NCBI GenBank assembly: GCA_032622095.1
Contig: CP136062.1
Location: forward strand, 132,203,282 to 132,267,281
DNA from: Siphonodentalium dalli
Taxonomy: Eukaryota > Mollusca > Scaphopoda > Gadilida > Siphonodentaliidae
Reading direction: 5' to 3'
DNA: 64,000 nucleotides
Shown here one piece after another: positions 51,617-62,690 of the stretch (positions within the stretch are counted from its first letter, which is position 1; every line of letters begins with the position of its first letter). A model generated the notes under the pieces. That model was not told where the DNA came from. It did no database searches and was given only the letters and a program-made list of their open reading frames with translations. Both the position numbers and the translations under genes were made by a program.

Positions 51617-53592
51617 TGAAGTTTAAATCGCCGGTGTGGAAGCACTTTGGGTTTCATGCGTTGGTGAAATACGGTTTGTGCACAACGGACACATAAAAAA
51701 AAAACTTTGGGTTTCATGCGTTGGTGAAAGACGGTGTGTGCACAACGGACACATAAAAAAAATCTGCAAAATTTGCAAGGCAGACATTTCTTATAAAACT
51801 GGTATGACCACGAACATGAGCAAACATCTCAAAAGGCATCACAACATCAACGTAGCGGATGACACTAAAGAGAATTTACTGACACAGAATAGGAACCTAT
51901 CTAGTACTTCAAACTTTAAGTCAAAGTCAAAAGTCTGCACTTCCACAGGTCAACTTCGTTTAACAGAGTGTATTAAATCCAATATCAGTTCAACAAGCAT
52001 CAGGGCCAAAGCTATCAACACTGCAATAGGTACTTTCATGGTGAAAGATATGCGGCCTTACTCTGTCGTAGAAAATGAAGGGTTTAGAAAGCTTTTGCAG
52101 GTATTGGAACCAAGATATGATATTCCAAGTAGAACATTCTTTACCAATAATGTTGTGCCAAAACTATACGACGAGGTGAAATCTCAAGTACAACATGATC
52201 TTAAACTGGCAGAATTTGTAGCTTTAACTACCGACTCCTGGACATCGCGATCAACTGACAGTTATCTCACCATAACAGCACATTTTATTAACGACTGGGA
52301 TCTAAAAAACTATGTTCTTCAAACCAGACATATGAATGTATCACATACATCGGCAAACATTGCAGATGAGTTAACATCTGCCGTTTCAGATTGGGACTTG
52401 ACACGAAACGGTGATAATCCATCGATCACGACAGATAATGCAAGCAATGTTACAAAAGCTGCCATGCTATCTGAAATGCAGCCTCGTGTAGGATGTTTCG
52501 CTCACACCATAAATCTTGCCACGCAGCGAGGCCTACAAGTACCTCAATTGGAAAGATTGTTGGGTAGAGTCAAACGAATCATAAATTTCTTCCACAAAAG
52601 TACCACTGCATCATCAATGTTAAATCATAAAACTACTTGAGTTACCACAACACAAATTAATTAATGATGTTTCAACTAGATGGAACTCAAGTTTTGATAT
52701 GTTGTCGCGCTACCTCGAACAGCAAGCTGCTGTTGATGCAGTGCTTCTTTCAAAGGATTTGAAAAAAGATGCTAAGGATATCAACACATTCACTGATGCT
52801 GACTATGCTGCTGCAGAAGCTGTTGTGAAGATTCTTGAACCACTGAAAACTATTACAACAATTCTGTGTGATGAGGCCTCTCCAACTGTGTCGATGATAC
52901 ATCCTTTGAAAGAACTGTTGTTGAGTGAACTTATAATTAGGAATTCCGATTTGCCCATTGTGAGGGCAGTGAAAAAGGCTATTGCTGATGATATAACACC
53001 GCGATACTCCAATAAACAACTCAAGCAGTTTATGTTAGAAAGCTCCTGTATGGATCCACGTTTTCGAACACTCCCATATGATAATGAAACAACAAAATCA
53101 AATGTCTATGAAATGCTTACACAGAACGTCGCTTCTTACGTTGAGCAGTTCGAACCAAAACCAAAAAAAGAACCCATTCAACCAGATTCTGCTGCTTCAG
53201 AAGACAATAATGGACCTGATTGTGAACCATCACCAAAAAAAAGTGAAAAAGTATGCACTAGAGAATTTGTTTGGGGATTCTTGTGGAACTGCTAATTCTA
53301 GTATATCACTTGTTGGCAGAGTTGAAAAAGAAATTGAGCTGTAAAGTGTATGCCAATTACATGCAAACCTCTTAAATGGTGGGGTGCAAATGAAACAAAA
53401 TACCCACTGGTATCCAAGTATGCAAAAAAATGCTTATCGGTTCCAGCCACATCTGTGGCAAGCAAACGTGTATTCAGTACAGCTGGTGACATTATAAACG
53501 CACAAAGATCTTGTCTCTCTGGTGAACATGTTGACACTCTTGTATTTCTGAAAAAGAATTTGGTTGTATCGAATCTTGGGGCATATCATTGA
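51617..53592 (+). pseudogene. hAT/BED transposase 2
   Basis: BED finger: KFKSPVWKHFGFHALVKYGL, then ICKICKADISYKTGMTTNMS and HLKRHH. A tandem 58-61 bp duplication (51643-51763) falls inside it and disrupts the phase. The core reads FVALTTDSWTSRSTDSYLTI (first Asp), ITTDNASNVTKAAMLSEMQP (second Asp) and GCFAHTINLATQRGLQVPQL. A one-base shift at about 52635 breaks it before NDVSTRWNSSFDMLSRYLEQ. It continues to 53295, shifts again, and ends with LSVPATSVASKRVFSTAGDI, where the usual S-E-R is S-K-R. It is closely related to transposase 1 in every block. Three lesions make it inactive, though the TIRs are intact, so it could be moved in trans. Confidence 0.85.
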
Positions 53593-54480
53593 AGCCCATT
53601 TACAATGATTTTTGTGTAAATCACAGTTCCAGTCAGTTTAGGACTCTATTGACAATATTGTTATAATTTGTTAATTGTTCAACTGTTTTTTCAAGAGTTT
53701 ATGAAGCATTTGTCTTGTTAATGATTTCATTGCGAAATTATATGATTATCATCAAATTCCCATGTTTCCTCCCCTTAGCTTAAATTCATTGCTTCTTGTG
53801 AGCCATTGAAACAAGAGGTTGCAAGGTTGGTCTGTAAAGTATAAGCTCTGTATTCCAAATGCTGATTATTTAAATTGACTAGTGTGCAGACTGTTAAACA
53901 AGAGCACATAGTGTGGTGACTGGCTGTACCATTAATAGATTGGTAAGAAATTGTCTTGAAGGAGATATCACCACATTATGTGCCTCAATTGTTTTCATAC
54001 CAGTCAGTTTAAAAAATGAAATTAAAATTCTTTTGTAGTCTTAATAAATTGTAATGCTGAAGGGGTCACTCTCACCTAAATGAGTACTGAAGGGTACATG
54101 TTACACAGGGTTTGCTATCGACATCAATGCTGTTACTTTAAAATTTCAAATGATATCTTGAAAGTCTGATACGCTAAAGCAGTTTGCTTTCAGTTAATTT
54201 TTATTTTCATTGGAACATAAAACAATTATCTTCAAACAGAAATCATGGCAGACGCAAAAACTAAAGGTTACTCAGAAGGATATTTCAAAACATGTGCACC
54301 CTTCAGCACTTTTTTTGGTGAGAGTGATCCCTTCAGCCTTAGGAATCTTTGATTGTCAAATAACTGTACAGGGTGCCGAGATGTATAGCATCAAGTGTGG
54401 TCATAATTCCAGTACATGGCTGAATAATAGTACACATACATCTAATGTAACAACAATCAAAACTGATCCAATTTTCAGTC
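53593..54480. other. 3' untranslated part of hAT 2
   Basis: AT-rich, no gene. GAAGGGTACATG/GAAGGGGTCACTCTCACC near 54058-54090 and GGTGAGAGTGATCCCTTCAG near 54318 are an inverted pair of about 25 bp. The 110-codon frame 54210-54542 runs through it and is not supported. Confidence 0.4.
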
Positions 54481-54825
54481 TGGAAGGTATCACGATACGT
54501 ATCGTATCATTGCAAAAAATCGTGATACGTATCGAATCGTGAGGTGGGCGTATCGTTGCAGCCCTAGTTTTGGGTGGTAATCTCTGAAGATTTACCGGTA
54601 ATGGTTTTTGATACTTTGGAGGGGGGGTTCAAGTTCGTTAAGTTGGTCGATTAAGCTGAGTCTGATAGCTCTGACTGAGGTCAGTTCGAACTCCCATGAG
54701 TCCTGTATGAGAACATTACCACTCACCTCACTATTTACTCTCAGTAATTAATGAATTATTAAAATTAAATGATTATGATTGAATATATGTTGTTCTTTTA
54801 ACCAATTCATGAATTCCTTATGAAG

Positions 54826-54936
54826 GGCTGCATCCCGAAATACTAGGGTATCGTATCTAGATACGTATTGTATCGCGACCCGCGTATCGCGATACGTATC
54901 GTATCGCGACACTGGGCGTACCTCCCACCCCTAATA
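54826..54936. repeat. GATACGTATCG-rich hAT-type terminal segment
   Basis: GGGTATCGTATCTAGATACG, CGCGTATCGCGATACGTATC and CCTCCCACCCCTA form a string of palindromic CGATACG words ending in a CCACCCCTA-type hAT end. It may be the right end of hAT 1 displaced by the hAT 2 insertion, or another fragment. Confidence 0.45.
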
Positions 54937-55164
54937 AAAATTGGATTAGAATCGATCCACAAGCAATGAGAACGCAGGCGCTGTGTAAGCGGACGGGAAA
55001 GGTTAATATAGCCGGGTCCCTCGTGCGTACTCGATAAAAGGTTGCCCCGAGGAGGGGAATTTGTTTTTTGATTGATGTTGGCACGTTACCCGTGATGACG
55101 TCGGTCGTATAGGATATGTGGCATTTCGATCGCTATTGTAGGTGACTCCAACCTGCTCTATACC

Positions 55165-57879
55165 ATGGGAACAGGAAATTGGAAAAAACAGGATTACCAA
55201 GGTCGAAGGGGTTTTTGCAATGCCGCTAAACACGAAAGGAAATGCCTTTCGATCAGGAGGCACAAAGACGTAACATATACCTGTTCAAAGTGTGGGCGTC
55301 TGGGTATAAAGCGAATAGAACTAGACATGAGAACGTGTGTCGTGGAGTAATGGAACCGACAGCTGTATCAAAGGCAGATGGTGGCAAAGAGGCTGGAGAC
55401 ACCGTGCACGCATGCTCCCGGTGTGGGAAACGGTTCGCATCTAAGCGGGACGTCACTAGGCATGAGAAGATGTGTGTTACGTCCAAAGCGCATCAGTATG
55501 ATTGGTGTGGTAAGCTAGTTACGACGGCACGGGGTTTAACTCAACACAAGGCCGCGCACGAAAATCCGACAAACCAAAACTTACACAGAGTGGTATGGCA
55601 AGGGCTATGAGGAAACAAAAGCCACCGGAAGCGAGCACTATCAGCAGGGAGGTTCACTGTCGACTATGCAATAGGCAATTCCCTGACAAGCGCGCCTTGT
55701 ATGTTCATAAGTTGAGGAAGCATTTGCAACGAGGCAAGGGGCTGCAGCCAACTCCCTGGAGTGATGATACTGGACAAGCACCGTGGGTGAACGAGAATGG
55801 TACGATCGATACAGACTTTCAAGACGCATATGAAACAAACGCTCCACTTATTCTGGAGAAACATCGCAGCGGTTCTATTCATAACGTATACAACTATCCA
55901 ACTACGAACGAGGTTTCGGTTGACGAAGTGCAAGAAATTTTCCATGACTGAGAACGCTCGTTCCGTGTGAACGTTATGTTCGGAGTAATGCTGAGACATC
56001 GCCACACGGGAGAGTATAGATATTTTACGCCATTCACGAATAGGGCTCTTTTCGATAGTCCGGTGTATGTTTCCAGTCAGCAACACTTGAGCAGATTGAA
56101 GGAGCGCCTACAGGATAAGGAGTTCACTAATGAAATACTGAAAAACCGTCCTGACACGAAATGGGTATCGGTGCTCATATGTAATGTTACGTTGTATGTT
56201 TACGACATGAACCATGTGGTCGGTAGGAGCGCAGCCCCACAATTCCTTGTTAACAACAGGCATATTATCACACTACTGAATAGTCCCATAACCGGAGAGC
56301 GATACGTGGACAATTTGTGCGCATTCAGGTGTTTAGCGCTTCACGAAGGACACAGCTGGAGAGGAGGGTTAGAGGCGCCAGCAAACGAATTCTTCCAACG
56401 ATGGAGGAGACACATGGGCCTTAGAGGCAAATTCGATGGAATTCTCTTTGATGAGTTCCCCTAGTTTGAAAATGTGTTCTGTGTCAATTTGCAAGTGTAT
56501 AGTCTAAGTGAGGATGGGTGATCAGTCAGCGTGTATCGTTCCAGAGGTCGCCACGAGCGTGATATGTATGTGAATTTATTCGAAGAGCACTTCATGTATA
56601 TCACCAGCTTCGATGGGTATGCGCGAAAGTATCTGTGCGTCAATTGTGACCGTCATTTTCACACGGCTGACAAAGCGTCTCACCACCAACGTATATGCGA
56701 TAAACAAACCACGTACACATACCCAGGAGGGTTTTATAGAGCGGCGGAGACGATATTTGAAGAACTAGAGCACGCGAATTTCCACGTAGAACAGCAAGAC
56801 CGCCTGTATCCGTTTTTTATTTGCTACGTGGACAACCCGACTGAACATTTGAAATGGAGGCAAAAACACGAGGCCGTTAGCGTGTCTATATGCAGTAATG
56901 TCAACGGGCACACGAGGCCTATTTGTTTTGTGGAGTCTACAGTGGATGAGCTAGTGAAAGTAATGGTAGCGGCTATAACAGAGATCGCGAGCACCGCCAA
57001 GCAGCTGGTCAACGACAAATTGGGATGAATTATCGATGAAATTGATGAGAGGTTGAGTGTTGATGATGACGACGAAGGCCGCAATCCTTACCTTTCGAAG
57101 CTTCGCGGGCGGGTTGTGCACTATATGAGACAAACGCCGGTGGTCGGGTTTAACTCGAGTAATTACGATTTGAATCTAATCAAAAGCGAATCTGGCCAGG
57201 CATCTGACACAGAGATGAAATCGTTCGTGATAAAGAAAGACAATTCCTATTTGTGTGTAGCGTCAGACACATTGAGATTCCTCAACATAGCGAATTTCTT
57301 GGCAGCCTTTTTTTCTTATGCAAAATTCCTCAAGGCTTACGGCGTTCAGCAAACGAAAGGCAACTTCCCGTATGAGTGGTGGTTCGACGATGTTGCTAAA
57401 CTCCAAGCCACAGCGCATGCCGGCGCATGAACATTTTTACAGCAAATTAACCAAGGCGAACATCAGTGAGGTCGAGTATGAGCGCTGCCAAGAGGCAATA
57501 CTGGGATAAAATCGACATTATGACAAGAATAAACTTCGTCACTATGGTTGGACGATTTATTTATTATTGCGGAATCACTAGTTTGAAAGGTTGTGCAATT
57601 ATCACCAAATCGACTATCAAGTCATATGTGACGTGTTAGAAAAGGATTCCCTGTTTCAAAATTACTTTGTCTTGGGCAGTATGCAGTGAAGGTTTGATAA
57701 TGATTAACCTGGGCAGAGATATTTTCGTTTATGTGTCTCCTTTCAACGGGAAAGTTAAGATTCATGTACGCAAATTGCAATGGAAACCGACTGTTAAAGT
57801 AATCAACTTAGACGTGGATGAGTTTGCTGTGTTCGAAAGACAGTTGAAAACTATGGAAGATGAAATTTTTATACGATGA
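55165..57879 (+). pseudogene. Protein-primed family B DNA polymerase-like fossil with N-terminal zinc fingers (Polinton/adintovirus type)
   Basis: An integrated virus-like or Polinton-like gene, N-terminal half. From 55242 there are several C2H2-type fingers (one at about 55412-55470 is HACSRCGKRFASKRDVTRHE; another at about 55650). One phase then runs from 55595 to 57430 with at least four in-frame stops (near 55949, 56461, 56518 and 57026) and shifts out near 57420. Within it: a D-N-x-C-x-F-R block at about 56310 that resembles the OTU-protease cysteine box; another Cys/His finger at about 56630; then polymerase-exonuclease text, with an ExoII-like N-x4-Y-D at about 57150 and a FPYEWW block at about 57367. 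The ExoI D-x-E box expected before 56870 is not recognisable, and no palm is found. 57500-57879 is unassigned. It is inactive. Confidence 0.6.
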
Positions 57880-57902
57880 CAAGGAGTGGCTGGGACAGAA
57901 TC

Positions 57903-58640
57903 GAACATCATATAAAGGTTATAGAAAACTGTCATCATGTCGGAGATTTACACACATCAATCTGGACGTTGACACTGTGTATCATACTATGGTATGGGTA
58001 ACATAAAGGTTATAGAAAACTGACGGAGATTTACACACATCTATCAGGATGTTGAAACTATGTGTAGCATACTATGTATGGTATAGGGAACATAAAGGTT
58101 ATAGAAAACTCTCATTGTGTCGGAGATTTACACACATCAATCTGGACAATTGACACTATGTGTACAATACTATGGTATGGGTACCATAAAGGTTATAGAA
58201 AACTCTCATTGTGTCGGAGATTTACACACATCAATCCGGAAGTTGACACTATGTGTACCATACTATGGTATGGTTACCATAAAGTTTATAAAAAAAACCT
58301 GTCATTTTGTCGGAGATTTACACACATCAATCCGGAAGTTGACTCTATGTGTAGAATACTATGGTATGGGTCCCATAAAGGTTATAGAAAACTGTCATCA
58401 TGTTGGAGATTTACACACATCAATCCGGAAGTTGACACTATGTGTACCATACTATGGTATGGGTACCATAAAGTTTATAGAAAACTGTCCTTGTGTAGGA
58501 GATTTACACACATCAATCCAGACATCTGACACTATGTGTACCATACTATGGTATGGGTACCATAAAGGTTACAGAAACTGTCATCTTGTCGGAGATTTAT
58601 ACACATCAATCCGAAAGTTGACAATGGGAGGGACGCTGTT
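57903..58640. repeat. About 94-bp satellite, eight units
   Basis: The word GGAGATTTACACACATCAAT recurs near 57942, 58025, 58122, 58216, 58312, 58405, 58498 and 58591 (the last has TTATACAC). Spacing is 83-97, mostly 93-96. Units also hold CATACTATGGTATGGGTACC and ATAAAGGTTATAGAAAAC. Because many spacings are multiples of three, a repetitive 31-residue frame stays open; it has no other sign of being coding. Confidence 0.93.
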
Positions 58641-60197
58641 ACCACCTTCTACAATAAACATCTACCTATAACTGAGTACATGTATGAAGTTAATGAAAAT
58701 GAGCCTCGTTCTCGGTCACAAATATAAAACAATGAAAGAAAAAAATAAACATAATTTGAGAAAAAGATTATTTTCAATCACTAAAAACTGTTTGGTAAGG
58801 GGAATGAATATATGTAGCAGATATATATATAAACCTATACTGGACTTTTTAAACTACTAACATAAATACAGTTGAGAAAGGAATCAATGTTTGAGAGGGT
58901 ACAATGAAAATAGGAAATAATATTGTCAACGGCTTTACGTAAACATTGACATACATGAAAACACGAAATGGTTTTCAATTCTAATCAACAGGAGACCCAT
59001 TTTGGTTATAGATGAAATTAGGAAAGATGAAGAGAATTACATGTTTTCTAAGTATCAACCGAAAGAAACTAAACATCCTGTGAAAGCTGCAAAATCTGCA
59101 ATCGTGGAATTAAATCTCAATTTATAAGAACCAAATGCTCGTATGCAGGGTTGAGAAATTGGATAGACTAATATCATGGATAACAGTTTTGGTGGTCTGA
59201 TACAGGTGACGAATTCAACGTTTTTTGGATTGACAAATTGAAAACATCTGAATCAGATTCTGAGATACAAGTAACTTTTGTGCAAATAAATCAGTATACA
59301 TCACCTCCCACCGAGGAGAGACAATTCAAAAAAATCATTACAATACATGTGTATCCGCGAGCAAAAGTCGCACAGAGTTCAAATGTGCAGGGATGTGACA
59401 AAACGATAAAAACGAGATAGGTGGTGTTCATTGATTACGATATATCTTGGCAGAAACCATTGTATGCTTTTAATAAATCATTATTTTACTAAATTTAGTC
59501 TTTCCACTGGCACAGTGAATAATCATCATCATATTTTCTGGGAACAAGTCTTTCGAAAATTAAACTATGGCTATTATGCATACATAATGTTGAATTAAAG
59601 CACTTGATTCTAGAATTCATTCTGGTGTTTTGACATCAAAATTCATAGTTCGTATCACAGAAGAATGAGTCTATGAATGTTTTGAATTAGGGTTAGTGTT
59701 TTGCATCAACAAGTAACTCTGGCAGAGAATTCCAGCTTGTGACAACCCTCTGTGTGAATACTATCCAACTTTGTTTTATTGCTGGCATGCATTTGTTATT
59801 TGTGATACATGAGGAATAAAATGATTTTTATGACACAATGGTCATGAATGTTCTGTGTATGAGTTTCTATGTTATCTCGTATGTCTGCCGGCTACTGAAT
59901 TTTTCATCATTCCACTGGCTTAGTAAATATTGCATGAAGACCCAGATATCGTGCCGTGGACAAGCATGTTAAGGGATTAGACCCAGCCTGTATGTTACTT
60001 GCAGGCACTCTGTATATCTGTGTTATCGAAACTATTTCTCTGGTCCAACTGTTCAGTGTTGCTCAGAAGTTTATCAAGCATTCATGACCTTTGATCTCAT
60101 CCCTTCTAGTAACAATTGGGAATATATCTGAGTAATCATTTCTGTAAGTGTATTAATCTACAGTGTATCTGAGTTATTTTATATTGTTTATTTTCAG
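58641..60197. other. Largely non-coding; candidate intron upstream of the 60198 exon
   Basis: About 1.5 kb. A 60-codon frame at 59238-59420 (NQYTSPPTEERQFKKIITIH) is the only one with protein-like composition, and upstream text in the same phase reads KYQPKETKHPVKAAKSAIVE. It may be a decayed mobile-element protein. Otherwise AT-rich. Confidence 0.35.
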
Positions 60198-60314
60198 AGG
60201 ACTGCTCAGGCTATAAACTCATTAAAGAACACCATTTCATCATCCGATGAGGATGAAATTGAAGTTACCTCCCTTGACTCACAGGATGAGCTGAGTGTAA
60301 GGGAGTGTGAGTGA
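60198..60314 (+). CDS. Candidate host terminal exon, 38 residues, acidic
   Basis: A strong acceptor (TATTGTTTATTTTCAG at 60182-60197) precedes an in-phase open segment reading RTAQAINSLKNTISSSDEDE then IEVTSLDSQDELSVRECE and stop TGA at 60312-60314. Ser/Asp/Glu-rich tails of this sort (SSSDEDE, a casein-kinase-2-like acidic cluster) are common at protein C-termini. No upstream exon could be identified, and the true phase cannot be proved. Confidence 0.45.
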   Translation, partial: RTAQAINSLKNTISSSDEDEIEVTSLDSQDELSVRECE

Positions 60315-60491
60315 ATTAAGGAAATACAGGTACAAAAAAAACATATCTCATTTCTATCATATTTTTCTGGTACAAACTTCAAAGTTGTTTGGTTAGTTAT
60401 CAAACATTTCATGACATTATCTCAAAATTGTGCTCCAATACCAACTAATAAACCGGTGTATGTTACAGTAATGCTCTAAGTAAGCGACTTC
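60315..60491. other. 3' flank of candidate exon
   Basis: AT-rich, no frame. No clear poly(A) signal within the first 150 bp. Confidence 0.3.
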
Positions 60492-60652
60492 TTAACCACA
60501 GCAGAATTATGGGTAACTTTTCAGGATTTAGTCGGAAATATGGCTTGTTGCCATTCATCGTAAAGCTCTCGGGGAGAGCTTTCCAATGAATGGCAACAAG
60601 CCATATTTCCGACTAAATCCTGAAAAGTTACCCATAATTCTGCTGTGGTTAA
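60492..60652. mobile_element. 161-bp near-perfect palindrome flanked by TTAA
   Basis: TTAACCACAGCAGAATTATG at 60492 reads outward again as CATAATTCTGCTGTGGTTAA ending at 60652. The arms (about 77 bp each) pair almost completely, with a small mismatch near the GGGG loop (AAAGCTCTC-GGGG-AGAGCTTT). TTAA at both ends fits the target duplication of piggyBac- or Kolobok-type elements with CCACAGCAG ends. It can form a very long hairpin in DNA or RNA. Confidence 0.85.
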
Positions 60653-60861
60653 AGGAGTCAATTAATTAGGGCATTACTATATGTTAGATCATGCTTTCAA
60701 TGTGATTGGTCGGTTGAAGGAAGTTGTTGGTTCATTCCATACCATCCGTTGTCTATTAATTGCACCATAATAAGCAGCTCATTTAAAGAATTATTGTTCA
60801 AGTGATGATGACAGGCTTCTTGTCACCGACATAGTGAAAATGATGACAATCATAATCTTTT

Positions 60862-61238
60862 GGAAACTTTAGCAGTGCTTTCATTTGGAAGATAATGCCA
60901 AAGACGGCGGAAGTTGTCTGTATATTAAAGATACATACAATAAGTAATCATTTTCAGTCTGTTAAACTATGGAATCAAACAATACACAATCCGGAAATGA
61001 ACTTGATGATTGGCAAGCTTTCATTCGTGACAGGGTGTACCCACGCTTGTATGTCATGAACGTAATGTAATGACTCATTCTGGAGGATCTAGCTCTTAGG
61101 CAACCAAGTTAAGTGACTTTGAATGTGTGAGGCAGAATCTTTAGGAAACTTCAGTAGTGCTTTCATTTGGAAGATAATACCAAAGACGGCGGAAGTTGTC
61201 TGTATAAGATACATACAATAAGTAATCGTTTGTTAAAC
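60862..61238. repeat. Direct duplication of about 100 bp (60862-60966, 61144-61238)
   Basis: GGAAACTTTAGCAGTGCTTT, CATTTGGAAGATAATGCCAA, AGACGGCGGAAGTTGTCTGT and ATACATACAATAAGTAATC are repeated 282 bp downstream with few changes, including a shorter GTATAAGATAC. Confidence 0.85.
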
Positions 61239-61245
61239 AGTGTAA

Positions 61246-61953
61246 GTGTCGGCGCACACGATCACGGTTGTCCCCGGTTTACCCGGCTGCGGTGTAAATC
61301 GGGGACAACCGGGATCGTGTGCGCCGACACTTTGGGCCGGTTTTTGTCGGATCCGATTTAACCGGACCGATCAAACTGAGTTTGATTTCATGCGGGAAAA
61401 ACCGGCTCGTGACGATGGCAACGCGCGTGTTTTGCTTGTCACATGACCAAAACATCATTCAAAATGTCGGAATAGTTAGCAGCGACCGCTATTCGAAAAT
61501 TATGTCAAGAATTCTGATCCATCGACAAGTAACAACTGCTGGTAGACCTATGGGCAGAAAATAGGTGCCCGTATATAGTAATCGCAACAAGAAGGCGGTA
61601 GCTGTGAAAAGGTAGTTTACGCCAATGTACGGCTATTGGCAGTATTCACAGTATTGCCCGTGACCTCAAATTCAATATATTATTATTAATATTATATATT
61701 CATTCAGTTTATTATTAATAAATATTAGTCTTTAGAAATACATATTAATATAAATCACCATGACTAGCTATAGTAAATGTCTAGATCGGCTGACCACACC
61801 AGTTGGCTATTTACTACAGTGAGCGTAGGCATAGCATGCATATGACCGGAGTGAAAATCGGACTCGTGTGCGCTGAACCCCCCGATTTTATCGGGCCCGA
61901 TTTACACCGCAGCCGGGTAAACCGGGGACAACCATGATCGTGTGCGCCGACAC
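61246..61953. mobile_element. Harbinger-like MITE with TAA duplication and hairpin ends
   Basis: The left end GTGTCGGCGCACACGATC at 61246 and right end GATCGTGTGCGCCGACAC ending at 61953 are inverted, and the identity continues about 58 bp (GGTTTACCCGGCTGCGGTGT). TAA flanks both (61243-61245, 61954-61956), fitting the TWA target of PIF/Harbinger. The left end is itself a hairpin: its first 30 bp recur inverted at about 61304-61332. 708 bp, non-coding; the short GC-rich frames are by-products. Confidence 0.8.
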
Positions 61954-61956
61954 TAA

Positions 61957-62430
61957 GGTTCATCTTTATTATTGAAAAAAGGTATGCATCGTGAAATTGT
62001 GAAAGATATTGAGGATAGAAGACTGTGCAATAAATGTTACAGACAGCGAACTAATAATTACCAACCATGATGTTAACAATGATGTATTTTTAACAAGCAT
62101 ATGTGAAGATTATAATTACAAAGCAACATTTTTCCTGTTGTTAATGACACATCAAATTCAACAGTTGTCAACAGAGAACAATCTTTGGATATTTTAGGAG
62201 AAATCCGAAATACAGTAAAAAAAATAAATGACCTAAATGCATCTCGATTATTACTTTGACAAAACACAGGCGAGATCTCCATATAATTTAATACCAATAT
62301 TCGGAGTAACAATCATGTGTGATAAAGAATCGAAAGTTGGTAAAACACTTTTCGGATGAAACTTTTCAGAGGACTGTCCCACAGATAAGAATCAACGGTA
62401 TACCACAAACAGCTCGATCATCCATCACAT
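61957..62430. other. Unassigned, possibly decayed coding
   Basis: A 62-codon frame (62009-62197, VTDSELIITNHDVNNDVFLT) has protein-like composition but no homologue that I recognise. No splice sites are convincing. Confidence 0.3.
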
Positions 62431-62690
62431 GACCTCGATAAGAATCAATTGTATACCTTGGACGTGGAAACAAAAACAAAAGAAAATTTCAAGCACATTC
62501 TCAACCACTCGATCGTTCATTACATGCACTCGATCAGAATCAATGGTATACCTTGGACATGGAAACAAAAACAAAGAAATTTGTATGCACATTCTTGACC
62601 AAACGATCGTTCATTTAATACATGCACTCGATCAGAATCAATGGTATACCTTGGACATGGAAACAAAAACAAAATAAAATTTCGAGCACA
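62431..62690. repeat. Three tandem units of about 95-98 bp
   Basis: GTATACCTTGGACATGGAAA then CAAAAACAAA starts at 62451 (with GACGTGG), 62546 and 62644. ACTCGATCAGAATCAATG precedes the second and third. A related CGGTATACCACAAACAGC lies at 62397. Confidence 0.85.

Larger units (their letters stand above)
51268..54566 (+). mobile_element. hAT/BED transposon 2, complete with TSD, inserted beside hAT 1
   Basis: The left end TAGGGCTGCAACGATTC at 51268 and right end CGTATCGTTGCAGCCCTA ending at 54566 are inverted (TAGGGCTGCAACGAT/ATCGTTGCAGCCCTA). Flanks carry the exact 8-bp duplication GTTTTGGG (51260-51267, 54567-54574). The insertion point is 32 bp after the stop codon of hAT 1. Length 3,299 bp is normal for an autonomous hAT. 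GATACGTATCG words crowd the right end. Confidence 0.93.

Noticed and set aside
53593-54542. 110-codon ORF in the hAT 2 3' region
   Set aside because: It covers an inverted pair and subterminal GATACG repeats, with no domain.
58074-58671. 151- and 184-codon repetitive ORFs
   Set aside because: They follow the 94-bp satellite in two phases at once, so openness reflects unit length, not coding.
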